From the NCBI RefSeq assembly GCF_003014535.1, contig NZ_PYGD01000001.1, positions 1,625,427-1,689,426 on the forward strand: a stretch of DNA of 64,000 bases. The letters run 5' to 3'. The DNA is from Taibaiella chishuiensis. GTDB taxonomy: Bacteria; Bacteroidota; Bacteroidia; Chitinophagales; Chitinophagaceae. The notes beneath the pieces are model-generated. The model had not been told where the DNA came from. It ran no database searches and saw only the letters and a list, made by a program, of their open reading frames with translations. Each line of letters begins with the position of its first letter. The first letter of the stretch is position 1. Shown here one piece after another: positions 54,319-62,578 of the stretch. Position numbers and translations under genes: made by a program.

Positions 54319-54888
54319 ATGGCGAGCATGAAGTTGCGGGGAAACATGGCGGCGTATAATACATTGGTAACAACCTGGTGGAATAAGCTCTATGGTATTG
54401 CCTATGCGAAGACGGCAGATCGTGACCAGGCGCACGATATGGTCCAGGAAGTGTTTCTCACCGTATGGGAAAAATGGGACACCGTACCCCATAACGAAGA
54501 AATTGAATTTTACCTGCTGCATGCCCTGCGTTACCGGGTACTGAACTATTACCGCGCTTCTGGGCGGTATAAGGTGCAGTTGCAGCAACTCGACGAGCTC
54601 CTGCACGAGATCAGCGACAGCGAAGACAGTCATGCCTTTGCCGATCAGCGGCTTGCGCTGGCGGAGCATGCCGTTACTTTACTTGCTCCTTCGCTGAGGC
54701 GGGTATTTACACTCCGCATCGAAAATGGTTACTCCTACGATAAAATCGGGGCCCTGCTTAATATCGACCCGGCATCCGCCCGGGTATTGTACAGCCGTGC
54801 GCTCGACCAGCTGCGCAAAAATGTGGCTGCCCGTCCTACCCTTGCCGTCAGTGTATTGATGGCCCTGCAATTGGTTACAATTTCTTAA
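54319..54888 (+). CDS. ECF sigma factor of the SusCD locus
   Basis: A 189-residue sigma-70 protein: region 2 WWNKLYGIAYAKTADRDQAHDMVQEVFLTVWEKWD in pieces, region 4 LLAPSLRRVFTLRIENGYSYDKIGALLNIDPAS in pieces, with HTH SYDKIGALLNIDPASARVLY. It is followed 43 bp later by FecR and SusC, the standard trans-envelope regulatory set in which outer membrane receptor signals through FecR release the sigma factor. The start at ATG 54319 is preferred over the TTG at 54292; ATG 54328 is an alternative. Confidence 0.93.
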   Translation: MASMKLRGNMAAYNTLVTTWWNKLYGIAYAKTADRDQAHDMVQEVFLTVWEKWDTVPHNEEIEFYLLHALRYRVLNYYRASGRYKVQLQQLDELLHEISDSEDSHAFADQRLALAEHAVTLLAPSLRRVFTLRIENGYSYDKIGALLNIDPASARVLYSRALDQLRKNVAARPTLAVSVLMALQLVTIS

Positions 54889-54931
54889 TCTTAATCCGGT
54901 TAACATTTTTTCCTGCCCGGTTATTCTGTTA

Positions 54932-55879
54932 ATGATGACCCACAGGAAACCCAAGAATACAGAAGCGCTGCTGGAGCGTTATTTACGCCAGGAATGCAGC
55001 CCCGAAGAACAACAGCTCGTAGAGCAATGGTACGATAACCTGGAACTGGACCCGCAGGATACAAGCGCCTGGGCCGAGGCGTCGCGTGCCCGCTTCCTGC
55101 AAACGCATATGCCCGGGATGCCCAACCGGCGCAGCTTCCGGCCCTGGAAACGGGTGGCAGCCGCTGCTGCTCTGCTCCTGCTGGCAGGCACGGCCTGGTT
55201 CTGGTTGCAACAAACACCACACAACAACAAAACACAAACTTTATTTTCTGCCACTACTGCTGCCGCCGCGCTGAAGCAGGTGGTGCTGCCCGATAGCACC
55301 ATCGTATGGCTGAATGCCAACAGTACCCTGCGCTGGACCGGCGATTACCGCATGGGACAACGGCGGGTGGAACTGGATGGCGAAGCCAGCTTCGACGTAC
55401 GGCACGATACGGCGCATCCTTTCGTAGTGCATACTGCAGATGCCGATATCCGCGTATTGGGTACCTGTTTCAACGTAGCGGCCGGTAAGGCGGAAGCCGC
55501 TACGGAAGTGGCTTTGCTGCGTGGAAAGGTGGCCATAAAACTGAATGATCAATCGGCTGCGGACCTGGTGCTCTTGCCTGGCGAAATCGCGACCTGTTCT
55601 GCCCGTAAAGGATCCCTCGAAAAACAACAGGCCGATGTACAGTCCAGCTTCTCCTGGATGCAGGGCGGGTTTACGGCGCGGGATATGCCGCTGAAAATGG
55701 TACTCGAAAAGCTGTGTACGAAATACGGCTATTCCCTGCAATGGCATAACCGGGGCGGTGGCGATAAACATATCTCCGTTGCCTTTGCAGCCCAGGGCTT
55801 CAACAGCATGCTGGAGAGCTTATGTTTTGTAAATCACCTGCACTACACGATACAGGAACACCAGATACTTATTCAATAA
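54932..55879 (+). CDS. FecR family anti-sigma factor
   Basis: A 315-residue single-pass protein. Cytoplasmic N-terminus (about 1-70) with YLRQECSPEEQQLVEQWYD typical of FecR N-domains; TM at about 72-90 (VAAAAALLLLAGTAWFWL); periplasmic FecR domain (VVLPDSTIVWLNANSTLRW, VELDGEASFDV) and a C-terminal DUF4974 region (ISVAFAAQGFNSMLESLCF) . It transmits the SusC STN signal to the sigma factor upstream. 55 bp before the SusC gene. Confidence 0.93.
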   Translation: MMTHRKPKNTEALLERYLRQECSPEEQQLVEQWYDNLELDPQDTSAWAEASRARFLQTHMPGMPNRRSFRPWKRVAAAAALLLLAGTAWFWLQQTPHNNKTQTLFSATTAAAALKQVVLPDSTIVWLNANSTLRWTGDYRMGQRRVELDGEASFDVRHDTAHPFVVHTADADIRVLGTCFNVAAGKAEAATEVALLRGKVAIKLNDQSAADLVLLPGEIATCSARKGSLEKQQADVQSSFSWMQGGFTARDMPLKMVLEKLCTKYGYSLQWHNRGGGDKHISVAFAAQGFNSMLESLCFVNHLHYTIQEHQILIQ

Positions 55880-55933
55880 AAAAGGACGTGCGTCAACACG
55901 TCCGCATTATTCACTCCGGAAAATGAACAATGA

Positions 55934-58900
55934 ATGAACCACAAAAGTACATTAAACCAATTAAACCGAAAACCGCTACCGGGACGTTTCCTGTTAAGCG
56001 GCGCCCTGCTGGGCCTCGGGCTTGCGGCATTGCCGGCCCGCGTACGGGCGCAGAGCATGGAAGACCGGATCAGCATCAGCACGGAAGGCCACCAGTCCCT
56101 GGCTGCTATCCTGCAACGTATCGATCCCCAGACCGGCTATTCTTTTTCTTTCCTCAAAGAAGACTTTGAAGCGATAAAGGCCGGTCCGGTCGTATTTAAA
56201 GGCGAAAAGCTCGAAGCCGTACTGAAGTCCCTGCAACGGGAGTATCATATCGAGTATGTGATTAACGGTAATGTGATCCTGCTGCGTATTGCCGCTCCCA
56301 AGGCCGCTGTACGGCAGGCTGCGGGTTACCTGCAGGGCAGGCTTACCGACGAAAGAACCGGTGAAGCCCTGATCGGCGCCGTAGTGGCCATAGACCGGCA
56401 AACCCTGCAGACCGATATCGACGGCCGCTTCCTCCTGGCCCTGGCCCCGGGTACCTACGAAGCCCGGCTGAGCAATATGGGTTATGCCACACTTACCGTA
56501 CAACAGGTGCAGGTCAACAGCGGGGATACCACCCAAAGCCATTTTAAATTAAAACCTGCCAACAGCGACCTGAACGAGGTGGTCGTAACTGCCCTGGGTA
56601 TTAAAAGAGAAGAGAAAGCCCTGGGATATTCCATTACCCGGCTCGACAATGAAGATGTAACAGATGCCATGTCCAACAACTGGACCAATACCATGGAGGG
56701 CAAAGTGGCGGGTTTGAATATGCTGAAATCCAATGGTGGCCCCTCGGGCACCAATGCTATTATCCTGCGGGGCGAGAATTCGCTTTCCGGCAACAGCCAG
56801 GCCCTGATCGTGCTGGATGGCGTCGTGATCAGCGGCAGCAGCGGCCAGATATCCGGTACCGGTAGCGGCGCCTACCTCGATGGCGACTCGCCGGTTGATT
56901 TCGGTACTTCGATGAATGATATCAACCCCGACGATATCGAATCCGTTTCGGTATTGAAAGGCCCGGGAGCGAGCGCGCTGTATGGCGCCCGTGGCGCAAA
57001 CGGGGCTATCGTGATCACCACCAAGTCGGGCAAAAAACAAAAGGGCCTCGGCGTCACCTTCAATTCCAATACCACCTTCGAGTCTATCCTGCAATGGCCC
57101 GATTTTCAATACGAATACGGGCAGGGCGTGGATGGCAGCGATACCTGGTACTCCTACGGGCAAACCATAGATGGCGCCAGCACCAAGAGCACCAGTTCGG
57201 CCTGGGGGCCTAAGTTCAACGGGCAGTCTTATTTCCAGTACAATCCCAATACGCGTACCGGTGATACCGTAAGGACGCCCTGGGTACCGTATAAAAACAA
57301 CCGTAAGGATTTTTTCCAGACGGCGAGGACCATTACCAATACCCTGACGCTGGAAGGCGGTAACGATAAAACTACCGCGCGACTCTCGTATACGAACCTG
57401 GCCAACCGGTGGATCGTGCCCAATACCGGCTATTCCCGTAATACCGTGGCCCTGGCCCTGGACCAGCATGTAACGCCCCGGCTAAAGATCTCGACCCATA
57501 TCAATTATACCAATAAGAGCAGCGATAACCTGCCCACAACCGGGTACAACAACCAGTCGATCATGTATTTTATCCGGGGGCTGGTACCCAACGCCAACCT
57601 CGATTGGTTTAAGGATTACTGGACGCCCGGCCAGGAAGATATCATGCAGACCCGCCCTTTCAGCAGCCTGCTGGATAACCCTTACCTGATCGCCAACGAA
57701 ATGCTGAACAAGGTATCGCGTAATAACGTGATCGGTAACATTATGGTCAGCTACCAGGTTACCAAAGAGCTGAACCTTATGATGCGTACCACCATGGACT
57801 GGGCCTCTGAAGCCCGCTCCCAGCAAAGGCCCTTCAGTAGCCAGAAGTTTGCCAGTGGTATGTACCGTACACAGAACATCTTTACCCAGGAGATGAACTA
57901 CGATTTCCTGCTCAACTACCATAAAGTATTCCGTAAGGATTTTGTGCTTAACGCTTCGCTGGGCGGCAGCCGTATGCGTAACCGTTATATCAGCGATGAG
58001 ATGCGGGCAGAGAAACTGTTGTACCCCGGCGTTTATAATTTTGCCAACAGCAAGGACCTCGTGCTGGCCCTGCCTTATCGCAGCCAGTACGCTGTTAACA
58101 GTCTTTACGGTACTTTCGGCCTTTCGTACAAAGACTTCCTCTTTCTCGATATCACCGGCCGCAACGACTGGACCAGTACCCTGGCTACACCGAAAGACTA
58201 TGGACACTCTTCTTTCTTCTATCCTTCTGTAAACCTGAGTAGCATCGTATCCGAAATGCTGCCGCTGCCCAGGTGGGTAAGCTTCTGGAAACTGCGTGGC
58301 TCCTGGGCCCAGGTGGGTAGCGGTGGCACCACACCTTACCTTACCGCCTATGCTTACAGCCCGACCAATTTTCCTTCCGGCCTGGCCAACCCTACCGAGA
58401 TCGCGAACAGTGATCTGCGCCCGCTGATCACCACCAGTTATGAAGTCGGTACAGACCTGCGCTTGTTCCAGAACAGGGTAGGGGTTGATGTAGCGCTTTA
58501 TCTCAACAATACCCGTAACCAGATCATCAGTGTACCCATCGACCGCTCAGCCGGTTATAATGCTACGATCCTTAATGCGGGCCTGGTGCAGAATAAAGGC
58601 ATCGAAATCGAAGCCTATGTAAAACCCTTTGTGAGTAAACGCAAGGGCGGCTTTAACTGGCGCAGCTTTGGTACTTATGCGGCCAATAAAAACCAGATCG
58701 TAAGCCTGGCCCAGGGAGTAACCAATTATATCATGTCGAGTGGTCCTGCAGGCCGCGGCACCATCGAGGCCCGTCCCGGTGGTACCATGGGCGACCTGTA
58801 TGGCATCGGCTACCAGCGCTCACCCGACGGGCAGATCGTTTACGATGCCACGGGCTACCCGCTCTGGACCGATACCGCGATCTATATCGGCAATACCACC

Positions 58901-59437
58901 CCGAAATGGCGCGCCAGCTGGGGCAACGAGTTCAGCTATAAAAACTTCCGCTTTTCCTTCCTGTTCGACGGGCAGTTTGGCGGGGTAGGCTACTCGCTTA
59001 CCCATTCGGTACTGGCCGAAGAAGGCAAACTGGCTAAAACACTTCCAGGGCGCTACAATGGTATCATCGGCAATGGTGTTGTGAAAAATGACGACGGCTC
59101 TTACCGGCCCAATGATATTATCGCAACCGATATCCAGACCTATTACAAATCGCATTTCGACCGTACCAATATAGAGTCCAATACGTTCAGTACCGACTAT
59201 ATCAAACTGCGGGAACTAAGGCTGGACTATGCCATAAAAAATAAAAAGCTGCAACGCGTGGGTGTAAAGAACCTGGTGGTCGGCGTATACGGCAGGGACC
59301 TGCTGATGTTCTCCGACTGGCCCGCTTACGATCCCCAGTTTGGTACCCTGGGCGACGGGCAGATCTATAAAGGCTTCGAGATCGGGCAGTTCCCGAGCAC
59401 CCGTAGTTATGGTTTCAATATCAAAGCGGAGTTCTAA
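55934..59437 (+). CDS. SusC/RagA TonB-linked outer membrane protein
   Basis: A 1167-residue receptor. Signal peptide (FLLSGALLGLGLAALPARVRA); STN domain about 38-115 (ISISTEGHQSLAAILQRI), which interacts with FecR; CarboxypepD_reg domain about 130-210 (LQGRLTDERTGEALIGAVVA); plug domain about 220-350 (ALGIKREEKALGYSI, IILRGENSLSG, VLDGVVISG, VLKGPGASALYGARGANGAIVITTKSG); beta barrel to the C-terminus (YGFNIKAEF). This STN-bearing SusC is the signalling kind. It imports an oligomer captured by the SusD protein encoded 38 bp downstream. Confidence 0.96.
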   Translation: MNHKSTLNQLNRKPLPGRFLLSGALLGLGLAALPARVRAQSMEDRISISTEGHQSLAAILQRIDPQTGYSFSFLKEDFEAIKAGPVVFKGEKLEAVLKSLQREYHIEYVINGNVILLRIAAPKAAVRQAAGYLQGRLTDERTGEALIGAVVAIDRQTLQTDIDGRFLLALAPGTYEARLSNMGYATLTVQQVQVNSGDTTQSHFKLKPANSDLNEVVVTALGIKREEKALGYSITRLDNEDVTDAMSNNWTNTMEGKVAGLNMLKSNGGPSGTNAIILRGENSLSGNSQALIVLDGVVISGSSGQISGTGSGAYLDGDSPVDFGTSMNDINPDDIESVSVLKGPGASALYGARGANGAIVITTKSGKKQKGLGVTFNSNTTFESILQWPDFQYEYGQGVDGSDTWYSYGQTIDGASTKSTSSAWGPKFNGQSYFQYNPNTRTGDTVRTPWVPYKNNRKDFFQTARTITNTLTLEGGNDKTTARLSYTNLANRWIVPNTGYSRNTVALALDQHVTPRLKISTHINYTNKSSDNLPTTGYNNQSIMYFIRGLVPNANLDWFKDYWTPGQEDIMQTRPFSSLLDNPYLIANEMLNKVSRNNVIGNIMVSYQVTKELNLMMRTTMDWASEARSQQRPFSSQKFASGMYRTQNIFTQEMNYDFLLNYHKVFRKDFVLNASLGGSRMRNRYISDEMRAEKLLYPGVYNFANSKDLVLALPYRSQYAVNSLYGTFGLSYKDFLFLDITGRNDWTSTLATPKDYGHSSFFYPSVNLSSIVSEMLPLPRWVSFWKLRGSWAQVGSGGTTPYLTAYAYSPTNFPSGLANPTEIANSDLRPLITTSYEVGTDLRLFQNRVGVDVALYLNNTRNQIISVPIDRSAGYNATILNAGLVQNKGIEIEAYVKPFVSKRKGGFNWRSFGTYAANKNQIVSLAQGVTNYIMSSGPAGRGTIEARPGGTMGDLYGIGYQRSPDGQIVYDATGYPLWTDTAIYIGNTTPKWRASWGNEFSYKNFRFSFLFDGQFGGVGYSLTHSVLAEEGKLAKTLPGRYNGIIGNGVVKNDDGSYRPNDIIATDIQTYYKSHFDRTNIESNTFSTDYIKLRELRLDYAIKNKKLQRVGVKNLVVGVYGRDLLMFSDWPAYDPQFGTLGDGQIYKGFEIGQFPSTRSYGFNIKAEF

Positions 59438-59475
59438 ACACCAGGCTGCGCAACACAATTTAACCGGATAAGACA

Positions 59476-60924
59476 ATGAAAAAATATACCAACAATTACC
59501 TGCTGCTTGCCCTGGTGCTTTTGCTCGGGGCCTGCCGCAAGGATTTTAAAGAGATCAATAAAAATCCCAATGCCTCGGTAGCGGCCCGGCCGGAATCCCT
59601 GCTGGCGCCTGCTTTGTACAATGTGGTCAACAATAACCTGAACCGTGCACTGCGGCTGAATAATGTGCTGATGCAGGACCATGTGCCGCTCAGTAACAAC
59701 AACGATATCGGCCGTTATATGATACGTCCTGCCGAATCGGACTTTATGTGGAACAACTGGTACCTGCAACTGAACAACTTCCGCGATATGTATGCCAAGG
59801 CTACCGATGTAAACGATACCACCCTGATGGGCATGGCCCTGATCTGCGATGTATGGCTTTCGGCGCAGATCACCGATATGTTCGGCGATGTGCCTTACTT
59901 CAACGCGGTAAAAGGTAAAGAGGGGATTTACGAACCCGAATTCGACCGGCAGCAGGATATCTATACCGACCTCTTTAAAAAGCTGGAAGCCGCAAATACT
60001 TTCCTGGCGCTGAACAAAGCGCTGGCTGCAGAGAAGAAAGCCGCAGACCCGCTCTACCAGGGCGATCCTGCCTTATGGCGTAAATTCGGCAACGCCCTTT
60101 ATCTCCGTTTGCTGATGCGCGTATCCGGCAGGGCGGAGATGAATGTGCCTGCAACGGTAAAACGCATCGTAGAGACCGAAGTCGCACAATACCCCATGAT
60201 GGCGGCCAATACCGAATCGGCGGTCCTGCGGTTTACGACCACGCCGCCTTATACCTCTGAGTTCTACAATTATCGGGATTACGATTTCAACGGCGCCGTA
60301 AGTTGTTCCGATTTCTTTATCAGTAACCTCAACCAATGGAAGGATCCCCGGCTTGCAGTATGGGCTACAGAAGCCTCGCTGGGCGTATACCTGGGTGTAC
60401 CCAGCGGTTATGCGGAGGGGCAGGTGCCCGAGCAGATGTCGACCTACCTGGCGGCTTTAAAAAATAACCCCCTGCTGGGCAATATCATGAATTATGCCGA
60501 ACTGCAATTCCTGCTGGCAGAGGCTGCGCTACGGGGTATGATCAGCCTGCCGGCGCAGGAACTGTACGAGAAAGGCGTGAGCAGCGCCATCACTTTCTGG
60601 GGTAAGGAGCTGCCCGAAAATTACCTGCAAAAAGACGGCGTAGCCTGGCTGGCCGATGGCACTGCTGCGCAACGTATGGAACAGGTGTTGTTGCAGAAAT
60701 ACTATGCTTTGTTTTTTACCGATTTCCAGCAGTGGAGCGAATACCGCCGCACGGGCTACCCGGTATTGCCCCGTGGCGCCGGTGTGCAAAATGGCGGGCA
60801 GATGCCGGCACGGTTTAAATACCCGGTGTATGTACAGTCGGTAAACGGCGCGCATTATAACGAAGCGGTAAGCCGTATGGGCGGCGACGACCTGAATATT
60901 AAAGTTTGGTGGAATAAACCTTAA
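59476..60924 (+). CDS. SusD/RagB-like lipoprotein
   Basis: A 482-residue surface lipoprotein: lipobox LLLGAC after a short signal, then FKEINKNPNASVAARPESLLAPALYN, a hallmark of the SusD-like (RagB, PF12771-type) group. TPR-like helices follow (ALICDVWLSAQITDMFGDVPYF; YAELQFLLAEAALRG; YYALFFTDFQQWSEYRRTG, shown in parts). It is the substrate-binding lid of the SusC transporter upstream. Followed 23 bp later by a DUF5689 lipoprotein. Confidence 0.95.
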   Translation: MKKYTNNYLLLALVLLLGACRKDFKEINKNPNASVAARPESLLAPALYNVVNNNLNRALRLNNVLMQDHVPLSNNNDIGRYMIRPAESDFMWNNWYLQLNNFRDMYAKATDVNDTTLMGMALICDVWLSAQITDMFGDVPYFNAVKGKEGIYEPEFDRQQDIYTDLFKKLEAANTFLALNKALAAEKKAADPLYQGDPALWRKFGNALYLRLLMRVSGRAEMNVPATVKRIVETEVAQYPMMAANTESAVLRFTTTPPYTSEFYNYRDYDFNGAVSCSDFFISNLNQWKDPRLAVWATEASLGVYLGVPSGYAEGQVPEQMSTYLAALKNNPLLGNIMNYAELQFLLAEAALRGMISLPAQELYEKGVSSAITFWGKELPENYLQKDGVAWLADGTAAQRMEQVLLQKYYALFFTDFQQWSEYRRTGYPVLPRGAGVQNGGQMPARFKYPVYVQSVNGAHYNEAVSRMGGDDLNIKVWWNKP

Positions 60925-60947
60925 CCGATCAAAATCTGCAAAAGAAA

Positions 60948-62228
60948 ATGAAAAAGATAATACAAGGTACACTGGTAGCGCTTTGCATCTGCTGCCTGCT
61001 GTCCTGCCTTAAAGAAAATAAGAACCCGGCTACCGGTACGGTGAGCCCGCTTACTTCCGTAACCATGTTGCGCAGTGTTTATAAAGGCAATGACCTGACG
61101 CTTGCTGCAGATATGCTTGCCGGCGCCGTCAGTGTCAGAGGTGTGGTGATATCCGACCACAGCGGCAATAACCTGCCTGCGGGGTATGTAGTGATCCAGA
61201 ATACGGCCAGGGGTATTACCTCCGGCATTATCCTCAACATGGATGCTGCTGCGGCAAGGGGTTATGTGCCCGGCGACTCGGTAGAGGTGCGTGTGGAAGG
61301 CCTGGCCCTCGGTAACCGTAATGGTGCGCTGGTGCTGGACGGCGTAGCGGCAACCAGGGTAACCCGGCTGTCTGCCGGCGTTGCCGTTAAAATAACACAG
61401 ATCCCCGTAAGTGCATTGGTCAAAGATTTTGCACAATACGAAAGTACGATGGTGGAAGTAACCGCTGATGTGAAACCTGTGCCCCAACCCGGAGATACTT
61501 ATAGCGGTGATAAGGCCCTGAGTGATGGATCGGTAAATACCCTGCTGCTGTCGACCGCTACAGGCGCCACTTTCGCCGGCGATGGCATCCCGGCCAGCGC
61601 CACCTTTAAAGGTATTGCCGGCTATTACAATGCATCGGCACATACGGCCAAGGGAGCGCTTACCCGGCTTTACTTGCGTACCAAGGCCGATGTAAGTTAC
61701 GCCAGTGGCCCTCTGTACAATGGTTTTCCGGAAGATTTTGAAAGCCCGGATGCCGCGATGAAAGGCAGTTATAATATGACGGCCATCGATAATAACCTCG
61801 ATCTTAAAACCGGCAACTGGAAACTGTATTACGCGATCCTGGGTAATACCGCGGGCCGGGACCGCTTCAACCCGGCGGGTAAACAATGTATCCGCCTGCA
61901 GCAGCAACTGGACTTCGATGCGTATGTGCAAATGAACTTCGACCTGCCGAATGGCGCATCCAAAGTAACCTGCTCTTATGGCGCTTATTATACCGATGCC
62001 AGCAGTACGCTTAAACTGGAATACTCGCAGGATGGCGGCCTGACCTGGCAACAAGCCGGTGAAAAAGTAAGCGATGCCTCGGCAACACCTAAAGTAGCCA
62101 TCTTTCTGATGGACCTGAAAGGTAAGGTCCGCTTCCGGATCAATAAACTGGGCCTGGGCCCCACCAATGGCGTAGATGTATTCAACGGCCGCCTGAGCAT
62201 CGAAGACTTCGCTGTTTTCAGTAACTAG
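60948..62228 (+). CDS. DUF5689 surface lipoprotein
   Basis: A 426-residue lipoprotein with lipobox LLSC and residues about 30-255 matching DUF5689 (SVRGVVISDHSGNNLPAGYV, GYVPGDSVEVRVEGLALG, LTRLYLRTKADV). The C-terminal 160 residues form a beta-sandwich resembling choice-of-anchor/discoidin-like domains (FPEDFESPD, CSYGAYYTDASSTLKLEYS). Typical of SusCD loci that handle non-glycan or nucleotide/phosphate substrates in Bacteroidota; its role is probably surface capture. 27 bp upstream of a small gene. Confidence 0.87.
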   Translation: MKKIIQGTLVALCICCLLSCLKENKNPATGTVSPLTSVTMLRSVYKGNDLTLAADMLAGAVSVRGVVISDHSGNNLPAGYVVIQNTARGITSGIILNMDAAAARGYVPGDSVEVRVEGLALGNRNGALVLDGVAATRVTRLSAGVAVKITQIPVSALVKDFAQYESTMVEVTADVKPVPQPGDTYSGDKALSDGSVNTLLLSTATGATFAGDGIPASATFKGIAGYYNASAHTAKGALTRLYLRTKADVSYASGPLYNGFPEDFESPDAAMKGSYNMTAIDNNLDLKTGNWKLYYAILGNTAGRDRFNPAGKQCIRLQQQLDFDAYVQMNFDLPNGASKVTCSYGAYYTDASSTLKLEYSQDGGLTWQQAGEKVSDASATPKVAIFLMDLKGKVRFRINKLGLGPTNGVDVFNGRLSIEDFAVFSN

Positions 62229-62255
62229 ATTCAAACACACCTCAATAAAAACACA

Positions 62256-62564
62256 ATGACGTCAATCAGTAATGCGCAGCACAAAGCTTTCCTGGAGCTG
62301 CTACACAAAGAACTGGCACTGGCCGGCCTGACCGCTGACAACCCGGTTATGCGCGACACCGGGCTACAGCAGAGCCTGGACGAGCTGCTTACACTCTATG
62401 AAGATTATACCGCTTGCCTGCTCCGGATCCAAACCCTGATCCGGCAATATGAGCACCGGAAAAAGGAAGCCCGGATACAGCTGCGCAAACTATTGGCCCT
62501 AAGTAAAAACAAGACATTCAGGGGGGGCAAGCTTTTTAATAACACCATCGGCAAGGCCTCTTAA
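62256..62564 (+). CDS. Small helical cytoplasmic protein of the SusCD locus
   Basis: A 102-residue protein with no signal peptide, almost wholly helical and charged (SLDELLTLYEDYTACLLRIQ; RQYEHRKKEARIQLRKLLAL), ending in a Lys/Gly tail. Coiled-coil tendency in the middle. I do not recognise the family. It lies between two exported-protein genes of the locus with gaps of 27 and 14 bp, so it belongs to the operon, yet it is unusual there in being cytoplasmic. Confidence 0.65.
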   Translation: MTSISNAQHKAFLELLHKELALAGLTADNPVMRDTGLQQSLDELLTLYEDYTACLLRIQTLIRQYEHRKKEARIQLRKLLALSKNKTFRGGKLFNNTIGKAS

Positions 62565-62578
62565 ATCAATTATCGATT

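Noticed and set aside
60921-62240. 439-codon minus-strand frame over the DUF5689 gene
   Set aside because: Fully antisense to a lipoprotein gene with clear signal and operon context; composition rich in His/Ile/Gly, as expected for a shadow.
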